A stretch of DNA of 64,000 nt from Enoplolaimus lenunculus (lineage: Eukaryota > Nematoda > Enoplea > Enoplida > Thoracostomopsidae), in contig JASANG010002517.1 in NCBI GenBank assembly GCA_030248215.1, positions 62,001-126,000 on the forward strand, in the 5' to 3' direction. Positions within the stretch are counted from its first letter, which is position 1; each line of letters begins with the position of its first letter. Under the pieces are notes generated by a model. The model was not told the origin of the DNA and made no database searches. It worked only from the letters and a program-made list of their open reading frames with translations. Below are positions 1 to 11,734 of this stretch, one piece after another. Made by a program: the position numbers and the translations under genes.

Positions 1-189
1 ATTCCTAAGCCTAAGCCTAAGCCTAAGCTTAAGCTTAAGCCTAAGCCTAAGCGTAAGAATCAGTTTATATATTCCTAAGCCTAAGAGTAAACCTAAGCCT
101 AAGGCAAGCAAAAAAATTAGTCTAAAGCTTAAGCTTACTCTATTGCAGTTCGCACAAAAAACGTTGCGCCCCTGATGTTTACATGGACC
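1..189 (-). mobile_element. MITE family A, copy cut by window edge
   Basis: CCTAAG-rich core, then AGTCTAAAGCTTAAGCTT, a CTATTGCAG block and the terminal end GCGCCCCTGATGTTTACA TGG. This is the family A right arm read on the opposite strand; the other arm is outside the window. Confidence 0.8.
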
Positions 190-850
190 AAGGTTATAAA
201 CTCATACCTTCAGGACACTGCAATAGCGTTGGTTGACAGGACTGAAATTCGTTCTGTTCAGCGCACGTTACATTTGAGTTACTTGTAACGACAGGATTGT
301 TTACAGTTGTCGCTTTTCGAATTCGATTTCGATAACCCGACTTGCCACAGGTCGTTGAGCATTGGGACCAGTCGGACCATGGAGTATGCTCGCATCCTGT
401 AAAAATGTGATTTTGAAATCAAACACCGACCCAATAAGGTAAACATGGGCGTAGCCAGGAGCTCAGCAAGAAAATAAAAAACGTTTTGACCTCACGGATC
501 CAAAAAGTTGACCTGTATCACCTATTAAACGTGTCTTTTTCCTTGAAACTCCAGGAAAACATCACCTCTAACCCTTGTTTACTCCGTTGAACCTAATGAA
601 ACTGGTCGGGTTACAGTCAACCCCAACTAAAACGAATTTTACGTGAAGCAGCTAAGAATTTTTTTGAACGCAAACATGAGAAATACGGCTGATCCGGAGC
701 CAATACATTTGGAATCGTCGTAACTCAAATTGGAAGCTCGTTCGTAGTTGAATCCAAATGGGGCCTACTGAGCCAAAGCCTCCAATCAGGTTCGAAATCA
801 AATACCTGCATTAAGATTTAGTACTAAAATTACGTTTGAATTTGTACCAA

Positions 851-1009
851 CCCGTAGCCAGCTCATCTGGCTAGGAAGTGCTTAACATGTCTGAGGACGG
901 ACATGCAAATGTTTTCGATGAGTTACAAGCAAGGTTGACAATTTTCTAGGAATGACAAATTTCTTCCAGGCGATCGGAGGTCCCCTGGCGCTCCTCTGGC
1001 TGCAGGCCC
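851..1009. repeat. Family I short repeat
   Basis: Begins CCCGTAGCCAGCTCATC and ends CTCCTCTGGCTGCAGGCC. The middle shares the GGTTGACAATTTTCTAGG block with the other I copies, about 160 bases each. Ends are imperfect inverted repeats, so a MITE is likely. Confidence 0.6.
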
Positions 1010-1101
1010 AATTCTCACTTGCTTCACTCGTATAAGCTTCTATTCAATATTATATTTCGTACGGATTCGCCGTCAGAAACATTTACATGCGTCATTGCCG
1101 T

Positions 1102-2161
1102 CCGGTGTCACATGACAAAATGACCCTCAAAAAATGACCCCCGGGCATGTTTTATAGAGGTCTGATTTTCGTAGTAGTGTCGTGTGAAAATGACCCCCTA
1201 AAAAGAGACCCCCGACCCCCTAAAAAGAGACCCCGATCATTTTTACACAGCGTCGCATGAATTAATGACCCTCGCTAAAAAGACACCCACCCTGTCCGTT
1301 TTACACACAACTGTACTAAAATTATCTTCCATGAAAATAATTTCAACATCTTCTAACAGTAAAACAATGGCCTGCTTAGGGTTGCGAACCTCCCAAATCT
1401 TAATTTCAGTCCGTTTTGCAATCAAGGATTTTTCCGGTGGGCATTCGAGGTTGGTCCAGTCCACTCACTACCCGAGCAAGTGACAAGACCAACATTACTG
1501 GTTTCGACATAATTTAATATTTCTGAGCACGGAACGTGTGAAGTATTAGCCATTTTTCTCGCAGATATGTGAGCTTTGTTCGTGTACAATGTCTAAAACT
1601 CAACTGGAAAATAGTGATGTGCCGACTCCAAAGTTAAGCTAATTCCGATACCGTTTATCTTAAAATTTTTGCCAATGTCAAACCTACATTGCCGATACCT
1701 ATGACGGTGCTATTTTTAACACAATCATACTTTAAGAAACGTTATTGTTACTAAATTACATGGCTAAAACGCAATGACTTAAAACCTAACAAGCATAAAT
1801 ACACATCTATGATAACTGTTAAGTTCGCTCAATTTCATAGTGTGCACATGAGGTATCTGCTAGTCTACTGAATGATACCATCTCAATGACGTCATCTGCC
1901 AAAAGGAAGGCCGTTATATTTAGCACATTTATTTAGTAAACAACTCCTAGTCATTTCTGCTGCAACCATTGGCTGGATTGAAACGTGGGTTACTTTTTCA
2001 TGAGGGTCAATATTTTATTTGTATATTGGCCGTGTAAAAATGACTTGGGGTCTTTTTTTAATGGGAGCCATTTTCTCACGAGACAGTGTTATATAAATCC
2101 GACCCCTGTGAAAGTGTGCCTGGGGGTCATGTTTCGGGGTCATTTTTTCATCCGACACCGG
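1102..2161. mobile_element. Family K element with long inverted repeats
   Basis: The left end CCGGTGTCACATGACAAAA and right end TTTTTTCATCCGACACCGG are inverted repeats. Similarity runs inward about 150 bases through GGGGTCATTTT-type blocks at 1120-1260 and 1990-2150. The 700-base interior shows no recognisable protein: open frames near 1243-1483 exist on both strands and match nothing I know. Probably a non-autonomous DNA transposon, possibly carrying captured sequence. Confidence 0.65.
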
Positions 2162-2335
2162 TTCCTGTTTCACATACCTTCGATTATTTGAATGAAACCC
2201 GTAAAATACACAACCAGAAGTGCCACTTGCAATAAACAACGCTCAGTATGTGAAGTCATTTTGTTCGCAACACAAACAAGTTTCCGCCATACTCTTCACA
2301 ATACGGTACTACTTTATGCTTTAAAGACTAAAAGG

Positions 2336-2526
2336 TTCATGTAAAGATCAGGAACGGAACGTTTTTCTGTGGGACTGCAATAGAGTAAGCTTAAGCTTTA
2401 GACTATTTTTTGCTTGGCTTAGGCTTAGGCTCAGCTTAGCCTTATGAATAAACTCATTCTTACGCTTAGGCTTAGACTTAGGAAAATGCTTATAATACTG
2501 CTCCGCCCCTGTTCTTTACATTAGCC
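2336..2526 (+). mobile_element. MITE family A
   Basis: Left end CATGTAAAGATCAGGAACGG, TTAGGC-type core, right end CCGCCCCTGTTCTTTACA TTAGCC. Confidence 0.8.
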
Positions 2527-3125
2527 CTCTTCACAATATGCTACTAGATATGTTATGAGACTAAAAGCCGCTGTCATGAAAACTTAATTAATTTTACGCA
2601 GGGGTAAACACTGCTCCGAAGCCACGGGGGACAGGAGGCTAAGCCTTCCATTTAAATTTTGCTCCCTCTGGAAAATTTTCAACGTTCAAGAAAAGTGAGT
2701 TGACCACGGTCCTCGGCGTACAAGGCTGAGAATATCCGGACCAAGGGGTATATTTCTCTCTAAAATTTTTGAGTACAAAAAAGTCAAAAAGCACTTGCAG
2801 GCTGTACAATCAATAATCTTGTTGAATTTTAGAGTATAAATGATACTATTACTTTCTCGAAATGAAATGTTGACTCCGCTAATGAGTTAACGGTCATTTC
2901 ATAGAAATCACAATTTATGCTGCTGAAGACACTCCTCTTATGATAAAGTGCTGAACTTTTTGGTCAAAATAGAAAAAAGGCATATGAACCTCAATAAATT
3001 GAAATTTCAACAATTTAAATTTGAACTCGAAATAATCAGGACGAGATCGTAATAAAGCTTTTAGTTCTGAAAAGAATAAAAATTGTATTATTTTGTAGAA
3101 AACTACACGCTGATTCGGTAACAAA

Positions 3126-3287
3126 CCCATAACCAGCTCATTTTATTATGTATGAGGACTAAAAAATTTTAACAACGGGCGTACAACGGTTTTCGATGAC
3201 GTACAAGCCGGATATAAAATTTTCTAGGAAAGGCTGCAATTCTTCCAGGGGGTTGAGTGCCGCTAAGTTCTCTCTGGCTACGGGCTC
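3126..3287. repeat. Family I short repeat
   Basis: CCCATAACCAGCTCATTT to CTCTCTGGCTACGGGC, in the same orientation as the copy at 851, with the TTTTCGATGA..TACAAGC block conserved. Confidence 0.55.
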
Positions 3288-3468
3288 GTTCGGTTAGCGA
3301 ACAAACGATAGCTTAAAAAATTTAACTTTGCAACCAGCCAGGACATAGCTAAAGCAAAGCTCTGAAAAATGAAATACAAACTACAGATTGAACCTAAGTT
3401 ATATTCAGGGTCATATTCAATCAGAAACATAAAAGGGATATATTCAAAATTTTGACAGAGACAGACAT

Positions 3469-3567
3469 AATTGACATCTATGGACTCTAGTGCTTTTAGG
3501 GACTCTATCCGCTTACGGACTCTTATTAGGGATACGGGCTCCTATTGATTGGGACTCTAAATATGGA
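3469..3567 (+). repeat. Family P repeat, copy 1
   Basis: Contains TCTATCCGCTTACGGACT and CTATTGATTGGGACTC. The reverse complement recurs at 17276-17388. No ends defined. Confidence 0.6.
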
Positions 3568-3579
3568 CCCCCATCTTTT

Positions 3580-5050
3580 TACCCCCTTTTAATCGGATCG
3601 CTACACAGGCTTATCTACAAAAGGTTAAAAAATATTATCACTGAAATTCTCGTTCCGTAGAACATTTACACGAGGATATAACTAAAATCCATACTGCACA
3701 TATTATTGTAATGCTTGAAATGTCTTAAAATCAACTCAAAAACATTTTTTGCTAAATTTCAAAATGTTTCTATTACAAATTTTCATCGCATGAGTCAAAA
3801 AACAACTGCGTGACCGCATTTGGTCTTTGAAGCTTCATGATTTGAGTCAAAAATAACTAAGTACAATTATACAAAGTGATGGGAGTCCGATATTTTTTAA
3901 TATCCAAATATCCGGCAATGTCGGATGTTATATCCAGATATCCAGATATCAGGTACCAATCTATAATTTATAGTAAAACAACGCTAACAGAAAGCAAAAG
4001 GTAATTTATTTTCAATAAAACTGTTCATTTGTATATACAACTGGAATACGCACGATTTTGACTCAAAAAATTGCTGAAATTATTACAGATTTGCGTAAAT
4101 ATTTGTCCAAAAAGCAACGTTTAATTTTTAAATCATGAAATAAATTTTTAAAATATTAATACAAAATGACGTTTTAAGCTTACATTTTTCGAAACAAGGA
4201 ACTCTGGCGTATTTTTGCTTCACTGTAAAGCTTAATATTTAGCATCTAATGTTTACTTTACACGATATGAAACAGATTTATTAAATAATGAAAATGCATC
4301 ATTTTTGCTTAATCCTGGAACCGTAGATTTTTTTAGTCATTTTTTTATAAAATCCCTTCGCTCTGCGATTTAATTATAATTCCGATTCCGGTTGAAATTG
4401 GTGTAAAACAGCAAATAACGTCTAGTTCGTTGAGGGAATTTGTTGAGTCACCAAAATAGAGGCTGGTAAACAAGTTTATGCAGATGATTTGAAAATATTA
4501 TCCGGTGTAGCTAACTTGTCCTGGTTGGTATATAAACCAGATTTTTTGAATGATATATACGTTAATTTTAAGTTACCTGTTTTAAGTCGATAAGGTTTTG
4601 TTGTTCGATAGTTTTGTTATCCATAATGGATCTATTTAAATAAAACGTAGTGATAATCGCAACAAACATCAGCTATTTTTTCACAGTAGTCGAATATTAC
4701 CTTTCCAACGGTTTGGTGGCTTGCAGCTGGTTTCCCTACATACATATCATTGTATTGGCTGTGCCGGCACCAAGCAGCCATTGAGTGTCTAGAGCTTCTA
4801 GTGCATTGAATGCCATAGCTTGGTCATAGATAAAAATATGTCGGCAACAACGAAAAGTTTCACTTTCGATGCAATTTGTAAATCTTCTGATCTCGAAGCC
4901 TTAGCTAAACATGCTTTATTAAACTATTAAGATGCTCATAAAGTATCCTGTTCCGCAGGAAAATCTCGTATCTGGCAGTGTGTGAGCACAAGTGTTTAGC
5001 ATACTTGTACTGTAAAAACAGCTGATTTGATCACTCAATATTTTAGTTGC
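3580..5050. other. AT-rich stretch, no gene seen
   Basis: No exon-like frame. 3880-3955 holds short ATATCC/ATATCCAGATATCC repeats, echoed near 18055-18090. Otherwise unique-looking AT-rich sequence. Confidence 0.5.
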
Positions 5051-5053
5051 ATT

Positions 5054-5233
5054 TCAACTTCAATTGAAATTTTTCAACTTCAATTGAAATTTTTCAACTT
5101 CAATTGAAATTTTTCAACTTCAATTGAAATTTTTCAACTTCAATTGAAATTTTTCAACTTCAATTGAAATTTTTCAACTTCAGTTGAAATTTTTCAACTT
5201 CAATTGAAATTTTTCAACTTCAATTGAAATTGA
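5054..5233. repeat. 20-bp tandem array
   Basis: Nine head-to-tail units of TTTTCAACTTCAATTGAAAT, nearly identical (one C>G-type variant near 5182). Each unit contains the palindrome TTCAATTGAA. Confidence 0.93.
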
Positions 5234-5234
5234 A

Positions 5235-6469
5235 GCAAAATTTGGCTTTGGCAAACTGTGTTCGTACAATTTTATCAAACGACACTAAAACAAATTTAGT
5301 ATCATAAACAGTGAACGTATCAGAATCAAGATATTTCCTGAAATTTTGTCATTTAGCGCAATCTGCAACGGCGACTTGAAAAATTTTCACGAAAAAACAC
5401 TAATCTTTACGCAATTCCGGTATATTACATAGTGTTTAAGCTTTGCGACCGAAAACAACTTTTTTAATATTACAGAAACCCTAAACGTCACAATTTTATT
5501 AACTTTCACATTTTTAAAATGTTGAGGTCTCTGAAACAGTTGCAGTCTGTGCCCTTCAACCCCCCTAGTAACTCTGACGGTAGATCATTCTCGCTAAACC
5601 CCTTTAAGCTCACGTCGTCAAAATCACAGACGTGTTCGTTACACTTTAAACCTTTAACATTCGGAATGCGGCATTTGTTAATAGTTTCTTTAAACAAGAT
5701 TATTACATCAAATTCGCATTTGTGCGTTAAAATTTTCAAAATTTAAACGAAAAATAAACTAGAAACCACCGCGTCACGCGACATTTTGCAACGAAATTTA
5801 TTCCCAAATTGCACATACATTTGAAGCTAATTTTTGAAACAAAAACTACGCAGCAAAAGAAATTATCACTCGTTAACCCTACAATATATTGTGTCTATTG
5901 ACCAGTTGAAAAAGATAGAGAAATATAAGGGTGACCTTCTTAAAAGAGTAATACTTACACATTCTAGTTGTGATAGCAAATATGCTCTGCTATCAGGAGG
6001 CGTAGAATTTCACATAGAAGCATTTTCTAAATAATTTGAAAACAATTGCGGTCGAATTTCGGCTACAATTTTAGTACATATACTAACAAATAATGGTTGC
6101 TTATGAATTGGAATAAAAACTGTCGCTTTTACATTTTTGTAATGCAGAAAACAAAATGTATTTTTAAGAAAAGTATTTTATAACAAAGTTCTTTTGTGCC
6201 GACACTGCAATTGTATTCTTGCAGATGCTATTTTAAGAATATTTTTTTGCAGCAAAAACAATGATTTTTGAGTCTAAATTGTAATATATATAACGTGTTT
6301 CATTAGACTTCTTGTACTGGTACCAAACAGGATAACTTATAAACTTTCTCAGAAAAATGCAGGTATTTTCATCTAAGGATGCATTTATGTTCAGTAGGTG
6401 TAATCCGTGTTGTGCAATTTATAAAATTGCAAAAATTACATTAAATCTAATATTACCAAAATATTAATA
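5235..6469. other. AT-rich stretch, one weak minus-strand frame
   Basis: Mostly AT-rich. A minus-strand frame at 5506-5739 (77 codons) has several Cys and acidic residues and somewhat higher GC than its flanks, but matches no family I know and lacks clear splice sites. Treated as unexplained. Confidence 0.4.
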
Positions 6470-6722
6470 CAGTGTAAATTTCAGTGAGTTGAATAATCAA
6501 TCCAGCATGCGAGTAAATTATTTTTGAATTATTAGCAGTAAACTTTAATTCAGTCTGAGTATAGTTGATTTTCACTCTCAGTCGACTTAATAGCGGGTGA
6601 GTTGATCAATAAACTCAAAATGAGTTGAATAATCTCACAATTCTAAATTCGGATAGTCTTAGCTGGGACTGAGTGATTCAGTTTATTCTGAGTCAAAATT
6701 AACTCACTGCAATTTGCAGTGT
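6470..6722. mobile_element. Palindromic MITE, GAGTTGA type (family C-prime)
   Basis: Ends CAGTGTAAATTTCAGTGAG and CTCACTGCAATTTGCAGTG, with mirrored GAGTTGAATAATC and ACTCAAAATGAGTTGAAT blocks. Related in layout to family C. Confidence 0.65.
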
Positions 6723-7013
6723 GGATAGTTTATAAAATTGCACTACGACAGCGATAACACACAACTCTGTTAAAATGTTAAACTTTAAGGTCAAATTTAG
6801 AAAAAATTTCAAAACCTAAAAGCGTAATTTTCTTGCTGATCCGATTTACTTATAAAAGTAAATAGGATGGTTATGATTATGTCAACTTTAGAAGTTAACA
6901 TCGCAAAAAACCTTCTGTGTTAAATTTTACTGCAAATTTCTGTTTTAAAAAGAACTTCAAAAATACGATTAAGTTTGTTTAAATTTAAAAATACCAGTGT
7001 ATAACCGGATATT

Positions 7014-7128
7014 AACAGGGGCGGAACTGTATTATAAGCTTATTCCTAAGCCTAAGGCCTAAACCTAAGCCAGGCAAATATAATAAATCTAAAGCTTAAG
7101 CTTAGTCCATTCTAGTCCCACAGAATAT
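7014..7128 (-). mobile_element. MITE family A, truncated both ends
   Basis: AACAGGGGCGGAACTGTAT, a CCTAAG core and AATCTAAAGCTTAAGCTT are present; the outer GGCC ends are lost. Confidence 0.75.
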
Positions 7129-8085
7129 TAACGTTAATTTTTAACAGAACGATTTTTGGGAGCGACCGGGTGTCGAAAGTGAAACATTTATTAATCCTCT
7201 TCTCAGTCGTAGCACAACTTTTAAACTTAATCTTTGTTTACAGTTTTGAACTTAAATAGGTTAAGTTCAAAAATGTGCATTTTAGCCAACGTAAAAATTC
7301 GCATTCTTGCGCTCATTGCAGACTATTAATCAGTGCTGAAGCAGTCTACTGTGGGTCGTCCGGAAGTCCTGGTTGGAACACCCTTGCAATGATGAAAATA
7401 TTTTCGAAATATTTTACTTAAAATCTTCGTAAGGTGGGTACCCCTCTTTGGGGTGCCCCCCCCCCCCCGAATGGGGGTATTCTTAGTGGCTGTTACGATC
7501 TTGCTATTAATATTAATTTTTTTGATAAATTTCATACTTACAGACAGGTTCACATTCCCAACCGTGCCCATCCCACAACATAAGTAACACTTCCACGGTC
7601 GCTTTAAAGCATTTATTTTGGCGTTTGGCAAAAAACACAGAGTATAAATAATTAATACGACCGGGAAATTTATTGAAAAATTTTGTCTTTTTTTCAATGT
7701 TAAAAGTAAATTTAAATAGCAACAAGTGATACGAAATGATATTCTTTTCAGAATCAAAATCAAAAATATACACACACTTGATCATAAATAGCATTTTAGA
7801 AAATTTGATAGCAGCTGAAAATACTTTATAAAGTATACTTAATATAATTTTGACAATAAAACTTTGATGAGTTGTCTTCCTCGCTTTCACGGCATACATA
7901 CTGAATCCAGGTCATTTACAAACGTAAAAATTGTCGGATGGGATACAAATTATTCCATACAGCTAAAGGTCTATCTTGCGTGCTTATAATGCTGATTTGC
8001 ATGAAGTTTAAATCAAAAGCCTCTATGTTGTTGCTTAGTCCTACAAATGTATATTATCTAATCCAGTCTTAGTTTTACCGTCGTT

Positions 8086-8238
8086 GGCCGATGTAAAGAT
8101 CAGGGGTGGAACGTTTTTGGTGGGACTAGAATAGAGTAAGCTTAAGCTTTAGACTATTTCTTTTGCTTGGCTTAGGCTCAGGCTTAGGCTTAGGAATATG
8201 CTTAGAATACTGTTCCGCCCCTGTTCTTTACATTGGCC
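8086..8238 (+). mobile_element. MITE family A, short core
   Basis: GGCCGATGTAAAGATCAGG at left and CCGCCCCTGTTCTTTACA TTGGCC at right; compact core of GGCTTAGG units. Confidence 0.85.
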
Positions 8239-8579
8239 GGGCCGTTCGTTGTTCCTGTGGAACTGTAGTAAAAGTAGGCGTAGGTCTGAACTAAGCGTTT
8301 GCTCAGCCTTAATTTTAAGACTTATCCTTATATTGGCGTTTAAGGCTGACTTTAAAATGGCTTGTCCTACTGTTTACCTGTTAAAAATCGGCTTGAATTG
8401 CGGGTACGAAAATTAATGTTTATGTGACTCCAAAAATTGAAAATTTTGATAATAGAAATTACAAAGTGTGCAACAATGAAAATGTTTTAGGCAAAAAACA
8501 TAAACGTAATCCTGTAACCTTTCACAGCCAAAAGTTAGGCCATCTTTGCTAGCAGCCATGTTAAATCAGTCAATAATAC

Positions 8580-8875
8580 TAAGAGTGGATGATAACAAGA
8601 CTGTGCAACCCTTGGGGTCCCATGTGGTACAAAATGTACCACCGGCGTTGGATATTTGGCCGACCCCCCTTGTTTAGAAGGGGGTCGTTATCACAATAAA
8701 TACTCCTAAACTAAACTGTAAATAGATCATGTTTGACGCCGCATAAGTGCCATGGTTCACACCGGTTGTAACCCCCTCTAAACAAAGGGGGTAGGGCAAA
8801 AAACGCAACGCGTTCCCGGTACTTTCTTTTCTACACAGAATATGTCCAGTTGCACACAGCGATTATCCACTCTTG
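8580..8875. mobile_element. MITE family D
   Basis: Left end AAGAGTGGATGATAAC, right end GATTATCCACTCTTG. Mirrored subterminal AATGTACC/GGTACTTTC blocks and CCCCCTTGTTTAGAAGGGG. More diverged than the copies at 11216 and 13250. Confidence 0.7.
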
Positions 8876-8940
8876 ATAATACGAAAGCAACAGAATTTAC
8901 GCCAATATTTTGTTTAGAAAACTTTCATATATCACAGCAC

Positions 8941-9287
8941 GGCCAACGTATAGAACAGGGCCGAAACAGTAGTATTAGCATATTCCTAAGCCGAAGTCTA
9001 AGCCTAAGCCTAAACATTAATGTAAGGATGAGCCTATTCCTAAGTCTAATGCTAGGTCTAAGCATAAATGTAAGTATGAACCTATTCCTAAGTCTAAGCC
9101 TAAGCATAAATGTAAGTATGAACCTATTCCTAAGTCTAAGCCTAAGCATAAATGTAAGTATGAGACTATTCCAAAGTCTAAGCCTACGCCTAAGCCTAAG
9201 CCTAAGCAAAAAAGGTAGTCTTAAGCTTAAACTGACTCTACTACAGCCTCGCCGGGAAACGATCCGGCCCTGTTGTATACATGGGCC
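8941..9287 (-). mobile_element. MITE family A, GGCCGG type with long core
   Basis: GGCCAACGTATAGAACAGGG at left and CCGGCCCTGTTGTATACA TGGGCC at right. The core has about five near-repeats of a 40-odd-base unit with CCTAAGCATAAATGTAAG, so the length comes from core expansion. The long frames across it on both strands are repeat artefacts. Confidence 0.85.
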
Positions 9288-9524
9288 ACATCAACGGTAC
9301 TGAACACAACTACAATATTGTCAAAATAAAGTGGAATAGAAAAAATTTGAAAAACTTTAAGTAACTTTTTCCTTTCATGGTTGATAAAACGTTTTTGTGA
9401 TTAAAATGTTTTCAAACGCTGTACAAACAAAAAGTATAAACATTGTTTTTTAACACAAAATGGAAACAGAATGCATCGTTGATTCAGAGAAATTTGTTTC
9501 TTTTATTGGTAACAGTAATTTCTT

Positions 9525-9700
9525 GAATATAAGACATTTATAACTTAACCATTTCAGACAGGGATACCTGAACTGTTTAAGGTTATTAATGTCTGAAAAT
9601 TATTTTAAGTATTGTAGACATAAATTGTTTTAAATTTCGGACAATATTACCTGAATGTCAAAAAATTTGTTTTCGTTGTGCTAAAAATTAGACGAAAACA
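9525..9700. repeat. Possible family H fragment
   Basis: ATAAGACATTTATAAC and ACCATTTCAGACAG-like blocks resemble the copies at 25765 and 55850. Ends not visible. Confidence 0.35.
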
Positions 9701-9956
9701 TTTTTTGCGATCAATCGTAGCATATTTGTACATTAAGGTTTTAGTCAAATTATTTTGTCACAAATTTCATTCATAACTGCGAAATTCAATAATTTTAGGT
9801 TCATACGCGTCACAAGCAGCTTATGGTTGATTTATCCATGTGCGCCGCCAGAATTTTGGGTTGTGGTGTTCCAGTCAGGGCCAGACCATAAACCTGTTAA
9901 ATAACCGTCTACAGTTGTAAATTTCTCAAATTTTTACTGAAAATGCCCAGGGTACA

Positions 9957-10045
9957 ACCGGAGGTCTGCCTCCGGCTCCGGTTCCGGCTGAAAATCGGCC
10001 TCCGTCTCCGGCTCCGGCTCCGGTAGGCTTTTTGCCGGAGGTTCG
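9957..10045. repeat. CTCCGG-rich low-complexity patch
   Basis: Repeated CTCCGGCTCCGG-type words in otherwise AT-rich DNA; reads as Pro-Glu repeats on the minus strand. No gene context. Confidence 0.6.
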
Positions 10046-10566
10046 GGTAATTTTGCATACTTTTGTAAAATTTGTCTGTTGAACGCGTCTTGTTTTACTT
10101 CTGCCACCAATTTCAGGAAAAAATTTCGAATTTTGGAGAAAATTAGTGTAACATCCAAGCAACAGAATATTGCAGATATTGGCTAAGCTGCAGTGATCAA
10201 GATTAAATCGGTTATACCGGAAAAATTTGATGTTACGACAGTGCCAGATTAAAATTATCCTGCAGTAGGATTCGGTTGATGCTGCTTGCAATAACGCACA
10301 ATGGGCGAAAATGTTTAAGGGCAAAAAATTTGGACCCAGCTTTCCGTAATTGTAATACCGAACCGTTTAAGCCTTTGCTGCTTATAGGTATATTTGTGCT
10401 TCTATTGTGGCTTAAATTTTTAGATAAGTTGAATCGCCACTGTTTAAAATGTTGGCTTTAATTCCTGATATAAGCCAACGAATTAAGGGAGGAACCACAA
10501 AGCGATTAGCGGAACAGGATCGTTTATGAAGGATGATAATGGAATATAACCTCCTCTCAAAATTTT

Positions 10567-10774
10567 GGCCCATGTAAAGATCAGGGGCCGAACGGTTTTC
10601 TGTTGGACTAGAATAGAGTAAGCTTAAGCTTTTGTCTACTTTTTTGGCTTGGCTTAGGCTTAGGCTTAGGCTTAGGAATATGCTCATTCTTACGCTTAAG
10701 ATTAGGATTAGTCTTAGGCTTAAGCTTAGGAATATGCTTATTATACTGTTCCGCCCTTGTTCTTTACATTGGCC
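10567..10774 (+). mobile_element. MITE family A
   Basis: GGCCCATGTAAAGATCAGGG at left; CCGCCCTTGTTCTTTACA TTGGCC at right; TTAGGC core with AATATGCTCATTCTTACG spacers. Confidence 0.87.
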
Positions 10775-11002
10775 AAAATTTTGAACACTTAATGAGGACA
10801 CTTTTACAGGTTGCAGAATAACATGCAGTGGTCAAAAAAATTTCAATCGCTAGGGTCGCACGCGAAAAAACGTTCAGACGTCGTTATTCCTTCCCCGAAA
10901 AAATCCTTGGTACCCATCTGTGTGGCGAAATTCAAATTTCCCAACGATTAAAAACATATCGTCTTTTAAATTCTATAACAAACATGGGTAAAACGCCAGA
11001 CA

Positions 11003-11160
11003 GGTCCGTAGCCGAAGGGGGGTCAGGGGACTCGCCCCCACACTGGAAAAATTTTGGCTCACTAGAACATTTTCAATCTTGCTTATAACGCATTGAAAAC
11101 CCTTGAATGCCCCTATTGAAAATTTTTAGCCCCTGGCAAAGTGAGCTGGCTACCGGCCTG
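11003..11160. repeat. Family I short repeat
   Basis: AGGTCCGTAGCCGAAGGGG to GTGAGCTGGCTACCGGCCTG, with internal ATTTTCAATCTTGCTTATAA. Directly abuts family E. Confidence 0.7.
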
Positions 11161-11167
11161 ACGCCAG

Positions 11168-11731
11168 GGCCCATATTCTCAAATGCGTATAGCACCTATC
11201 GTCAGTTAGCGATAGCAAGAGTGGATGATCACTCTTTATAACAAGAGTGTGCAACTGGGTACATTCTGTGTATTAGAGAATGTACCCGGCACGCGTTGCG
11301 TTTTTGGCCTACCCCCCTTGTTTAGGGGGGTCTGTATGCAGTTTTATATCGTAGTAGTCGTAGGAGCAAATTGTAACCCCCCTTGTTTAAGGGAAGGTAG
11401 GTGTACTGAAGCATACTTTATTGGTAATCTCTTGCTTAAACCCCCCTGATTGAGGGGGGTCGAACAAAAATGCAACGCGTGCTGGTACATTTAGTACCAT
11501 GCACAGCCCAAGCAGTTGCACACTCTTCTGCAAGGTGGACATCATCCACTCTGGCCATAGGTTTTCAAACTGACGAAGTGTTGCAATTGCAGATCTCAAA
11601 ATTGGTACAGATAAGGCAAATCAAACGCAACCAATGCGCTAAATTTCGAACCGACTATGCGCTGGTACCAAAGTTACAGGACGTATGGGCAACTGGTGAT
11701 AAGTGCTATACACATTTGAGAATACGGGGTC
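11168..11731. mobile_element. Family E element, interrupted by a family D MITE
   Basis: Left arm ATTCTCAAATGCGTATAGC at 11175 and right arm GCTATACACATTTGAGAAT near 11705 are inverted repeats. A complete D element sits between 11216 and 11555. A fragment of the same arm recurs near 52625 (GTGTAGCACCTGTCACC). Confidence 0.7.
11216..11555. mobile_element. MITE family D, nested in E
   Basis: CAAGAGTGGATGATCACTC at left; ATCATCCACTCTGG at right. Inner mirrored blocks GAATGTACCCGGCACGCG and CAACGCGTGCTGGTACA, with C/G-run hairpins such as CCCCCCTTGTTTAGGGGGG. Confidence 0.82.
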
Positions 11732-11734
11732 AGA

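Noticed and set aside
5506-5739. Cys- and Asp-rich minus-strand 77-codon frame
   Set aside because: No domain, no splice context, and an equally long frame on the plus strand.
7326-7899. Two overlapping minus-strand frames of 149 and 128 codons
   Set aside because: They overlap in different phases in AT-rich DNA and show only Lys/Ile/Phe-rich low-complexity sequence.
8842-9303. 153-codon plus frame and the opposing 94-codon frame
   Set aside because: They lie across a family A MITE with an expanded core; the residues mirror the CCTAAG units.
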